DNA from: Cyrtodaria siliqua
Taxonomy: Eukaryota > Mollusca > Bivalvia > Adapedonta > Hiatellidae
Direction: 5' to 3'
Length of the DNA stretch: 64,000 nt
Assembly: GCA_037043455.1 (NCBI GenBank)
Contig: JAWPHD010001339.1
Coordinates: 248,001 to 312,000 of the forward strand
Shown: positions 60,727 to 64,000 of the stretch, one piece after another
Numbering within the stretch: the first letter of the stretch is position 1
Layout: each line of letters opens with the position of its first letter
The notes under the pieces: model-generated
What the model was told of the DNA's origin: nothing
Database searches by the model: none
What the model saw: only the letters and a program-made list of their open reading frames with translations
Made by a program: the position numbers and the translations under genes

Positions 60727-62393
60727 ACAAGAGGTCAATGACCTTGAAGCTCTACTGATTGATTTTGATTTCAGGAAGTAGTCGCTACAAACTGGTTTTT
60801 GAAAATCTATTTTTAGCCGTGGTGGCCATCTTGAATTTCCGGCCGACCTGAAATTTTGCTAGGATCAATTAGACATCAAGAGCAACATTCCTGTGAAGTT
60901 TCATGAAAATCCGTCAAGTAGTTTCAGAGGAGTAGTCGCTACAAGTTTTCATTATATAACTCTATGTAAACAAAGATGGCCACTGACAGCCATGTTTAAC
61001 ATTGAATCAAAATAATGTTTGACTCGGATAACCATCATGTCATGCTGATCATTTTAGAAAAAGTCCCATATCAATATCTCTTATAGTTTTCAAGAAGTAG
61101 TCGCTACAAAATTATTTTTTAAAAATCTATTTTTAGCCATGGCGGCCATCGTGAATTTCCGGCCGACCTGAAATTTTGCTAAGATCAATTAGACATCAAG
61201 AGCAACATTCGTGTGAAGTTTCATGAAAATCCGTGAAGTAGTTTCAGAGGAGTAGTCCCTACAAGTTATCCTTATATAACTCTTATGTAAACATACATGG
61301 CCACTGGCAGCCATGTTTAACGTCGAATCAAAATAATGTTCGACTTGAATAACCATCATGTCATGCTGATCATTTTAGAAAAAGTCCCATATCAATATCA
61401 CTTATAGTTTTCAAGAAGTAGTCGCTACAAACTTGTATTTTGAAAATCTATTTTTAGCCATGGCGGCCATCTTGAATTTCCGGCAGACCTAAAATTTTGC
61501 AAGGATCAATAAGACATCAAGAGCAACATTCGTGTGAAGTTTCATGAAAATCCGTCAAGTATTTTCAGAGGAGTAGTCGCTACAAGTTATCATTATATAA
61601 CTCTATGTAAACAAAGATGGCCACTGGCAGCCATGTTTAACGTCGAATCAAAATAATGTTCAACTTAGATAACCATCATGTCATGCTGATAATTTTAGAA
61701 AAAGTCCCATATCAATATCTCTTATAGTTTTCAAGAAGTAGTCGCTACAAACTTATTTTTTAAAAATCTATTTTTAGCCGTGGCGGCCATCTTGAATTTC
61801 CGGCCAACCTGAAATTTTGCTAGGATCAATGAGACATCAAGAGCAACATTCGTGTGAAGTTTCATGAAAATCCGTCAAGTAGTTTCAGAGTAGTAGTCGC
61901 TACAAGTTTTCATTATATAACTCTATGTAAACAAAGATGGCCGCTGGCAGCCATGTTTAACGTCAAATCAGACCGATTTTTGACAAGGACCAACATCATG
62001 TCATGCTGATCATTTTAGAAAAAGTCCCATATCAATATCTCTTATAGTTTTCAAGAAGTAGTCGCTACAAACGTATTTTTTTTTAAATCTATTTTCAGCT
62101 TGCGGCCATCTTGAATTTCCGGCCGACCTGAAATTTTGCTAGGATTAATTAGACATCAAGAGCAACATTCCTGTGAAGTTTCATGAAAATCCGTCAAGTA
62201 GTTTCAGAGGAGTAGTCGCTACAAGTTTTCATTATATAACTCTATGTAAACAAAGATGGCCGCTGGCAGCCATGTTTAACGTCGAATCAAAACGATTTTC
62301 GACAAGGACCAACATCATGTCATGCTGATCCTTTTAGAACAAGTCCCATAGCAATATCCCTTACAGTTTTCAAGAAGTAGTCGCTACAAACTT
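60727..62393 (+). mobile_element. Family A element ending in a G run
   Basis: Normal 5' end and tag, then five dimeric units with halves of 154 and 165 bp (joints at 60777, 60931 and 61096). The 3' end is missing. At ACAAACTT it gives way to a run of about 17 G (62394-62410) and the G-rich/A-rich unit. The same joint carries normal sequence in other copies. Confidence 0.85.
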
Positions 62394-63294
62394 GGGGGGG
62401 GGGGGGGGGTGGTTGGGGGTTAACTAAAACAACACAGAAATGTAAAAAAAAAAAAAAATGTGGAGGGGAGTGGGGATGGTGGGTGGGGGGGGAGGAGGGA
62501 GCCCATGCCCCACTTTGGGTGAAGTAATAAGATGCATAATGCTATAACAAATCCCAAACCAAAATTATAGATATATACATGCTTACATGCAAACCTAGAT
62601 CTGCCTTTATTGCACATTTTATGGGCCATCACAATTTGGGTTCCATGGTAGCCCAGAATTTGCAGAAAACAAAATTATTTATCCAACCCTTTTACAACAT
62701 ACTATAAGGAAACCAATTCCAAAATTTAGTTCAGCTAGGACAAGAAATGTAAGAGATATACACCTGTAAACACAGCTTACATGCAAAATTTGATGTGAAA
62801 CAGACGTATTTTAAGGGCTATCAGAATTTGGGTTCCATGGGAGCCCAGGGGTTACAGGAACCAAAATTTCTTAAGCAGCCCTTACGATAATGCTATAAGG
62901 AAGCTAATGGCCAAATTTGGTTGTGCTAGGCTAAGAATTGTAAGAGATATAGACTTGTAAACACAGCTTACACGCAAAATTTGATGTGAAATGGGACACA
63001 TTTTATGGGCTATCACAATGTGGGTTCCATGGGAGCCCATGGCTTACAGGAACCAAAATTGCTTAGGCAGCCCTTAAGATAATGCTATAAGGAAGCCCAT
63101 GAACAAATTTGGTTGTGCTAGGATAAGAAATGTAAGAGATATAGACTTGTAAACACAGCTTACACGCAAACCTTGATGTGGGACGCCGACGCCGACGCCG
63201 ACGCCGGGGTGATTACATAAGCTCTCTTATTCTTCAAATAGTCGAGCTTAAAAGTAGGAAAAAGTAGGAAAAAGTAGGAACGGTAGAAAGCCTG

Positions 63295-63425
63295 CATTTG
63301 ATTGCCTTACACATTTTACTGATCCATTCTGTTGCCTGGTAAGGTGGAACCTGGCTGAAGTTATTACTACTTTTTCTGACCACGACAAGCCCAATCCAAA
63401 TTCCTCTACAAGTTCTTGAGAAGAT
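63295..63425 (-). pseudogene. Protein fragment, other half of the interrupted frame
   Basis: Continuation of the fragment at 57858-57957 across the inserted element. Two frames remain partly readable (SWSEKVVITSARFHLTRQQ; QATEWISKMCKAIK), so it is already frameshifted. No known domain named. Confidence 0.4.
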
Positions 63426-63640
63426 GTTTAAAAGGTCTGGCTATTTTTTAGTAGTGGTGGCCATTTTGAAAGGTCATTTGACCTGATTTTCCTTTGGTAC
63501 GGTATTCCCCATTATAAAAGCAGCCATATAAAATTTGAGCAAAACTGTTCCATGGGTTTCAGAGAAATTGCTGCTAATGCCTTTGGAAACTACAACCAAA
63601 AAAGTTAATTTCTAAGGAATGAATAATTTTGCCTGCATAC
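63426..63640. other. Non-coding, presumed intron
   Basis: Lies after the donor site of the sushi exon in transcript direction. Contains a lone stretch (GTGGTGGCCATTTTGAAAGG near 63456) like half of a family A/C core. Confidence 0.5.
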
Positions 63641-63814
63641 CTTTAGTACAGATGGGCCCTGTAGTCCATGATTTATCTTCCTGGCATGTAACAAATATTG
63701 TGGTACCTCCTGACAGAATGTATCCAGTACTGCATGTAACTGTTGCCACTGCTTCAAACAATGTCCCTGATGTTGTAGATATATCAGCATTTTCTATACT
63801 GGGTGATCCACAGT
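63641..63814 (-). CDS. Sushi (CCP/SCR) domain exon of a secreted or membrane protein (partial gene)
   Basis: This is a single internal exon of 174 bp on the minus strand. The acceptor reads ...TATTTTATTCAG just above 63814 and the donor reads AAAG|GTATGC just below 63641. Both junctions are phase 1. The 58-residue product holds one complete sushi module: four cysteines at about residues 2, 28, 44 and 56, the expected DCGSP start, TCSTGYIL after the second cysteine, and tryptophan at 50 before the last cysteine. Sushi modules are disulfide-bonded extracellular units of complement-type, adhesion and matrix proteins. One exon per domain with phase 1-1 borders is typical. Neighbouring exons must lie beyond 64000 and, downstream, possibly as far as the EGF-like exon at 5699-5830. 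Confidence 0.9.
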
Positions 63815-64000
63815 CTGAATAAAATACAGAATGTTTGCATGAGTTTACACTATATATAGCAGAGCAAATCTCAATATATTTCATCTAATTTATCTTCATA
63901 TCACTCTCAATGCTTCATTAACTTTACATATTAGGTTCTGTGATAAAGTAAATTATTTTCAAAAAAAATGGAACAACCAATTGCTGGAATGGGAAATAAT
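63815..64000. other. Non-coding, presumed intron
   Basis: Upstream of the sushi exon in transcript direction. Polypyrimidine-poor AT-rich sequence with nothing else recognised. Confidence 0.5.

Larger units (their letters stand above)
58450..63249 (+). mobile_element. Family G modular element, with nested family A copies
   Basis: The 5' end AACAAGAGCTGTCGG contains a hairpin GAGCTG...CAGCTC and the tag GCTCGACTATTCGA. The 3' end has GACGCCGACGCCGACGCC, then CATAAGCTCTCTTATTCTTC and TCAAATAGTCGAGC, then TTAAAA. TCAAATAGTCGAGC pairs with the tag except at one position. The terminal core units lie at about 62600-63180 with a period of about 192 bp (CAGCTTACAYGCAAA at 62772, 62963 and 63155; GGGTTCCATGGGAGCCCA). 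The 5' region is G-rich and holds a family E start at 58948 and two family A insertions. Confidence 0.7.
57958..63294. mobile_element. hAT-like MITE with GTAGGA subterminal repeats, holding nested elements
   Basis: The ends CAGGCTTTCTACC and GGTAGAAAGCCTG are perfect 13-bp inverted repeats, flanked by CATTTG at 57952-57957 and 63295-63300. AAAAAGTAGGA words repeat near both ends (57984-58075, 58400-58440, 63248-63282). Only about 540 bp (57958-58449 and 63248-63294) belong to it. The rest is a family G element inserted between TTAA and AAAGTAGG. Confidence 0.75.

Noticed and set aside
1..64000. CRISPR-like reading of the regular tandem units
   Set aside because: Units are contiguous repeats of 144-320 bp without unique spacers, and the window is clearly eukaryotic.

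Overview
The window looks like repeat-dense intronic or intergenic DNA from a bivalve mollusc. The evidence is an AT-rich background, very high repeat density, tandem cores of about 160 bp ending in ACGG/GACGCC microsatellites (as described for the bivalve 'pearl' elements and the BIV160 satellite), and two isolated metazoan extracellular-domain exons with clean splice sites. The species cannot be named from this sequence. No intact long gene is present. Nearly all of the longer open frames are chance frames or lie inside repeats. || Host exons: a 132-bp EGF-like exon (5699-5830, minus) and a 174-bp sushi/CCP exon (63641-63814, minus) lie at opposite ends. Both are symmetric phase 1-1 exons on the same strand, so they could belong to one secreted or matrix gene (sushi first, EGF second) with most of the window as intron. 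This is unproven. || Transposon genes, all decayed and all on the minus strand: (i) a 4.3-kb terminal-inverted-repeat (TIR) element (about 8264-12580) carrying a broken gene of about 930 codons with a PIN/FEN-like nuclease region and a C-terminal CXC cysteine cluster; (ii) the 3' end of a Penelope-like retroelement with a GIY-YIG domain (54962-55720); (iii) scraps of another transposon-type protein around 57.2-58.0 kb and 63.3-63.4 kb, interrupted by a TIR element. || TIR elements without coding capacity: several hAT-like elements (6262-8089; 13429-14462 with a perfect 8-bp target duplication; degraded reverse copies at 21328-22737 and 24597-27548; 28056-28889; 57958-63294), a near-perfect 423-bp palindrome (1837-2259), and a TCTGAA-motif element (about 14613-20535). 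|| About half of the window is made of at least eight families of a modular element, here named A-H. Families A-G share one plan: a 5' hairpin, a short family-specific tag, a tandem core of 144-192 bp (320 bp in A, made of two diverged halves), a GAC-rich microsatellite, and a 3' hairpin with a pyrimidine triloop whose descending arm is the reverse complement of the 5' tag, followed by TAAAA. Sequences differ between families but pairing is kept. This resembles non-autonomous Helentron/HINE ('pearl') elements. They are heavily nested, chimeric, tandemly duplicated and in one place inverted in situ.
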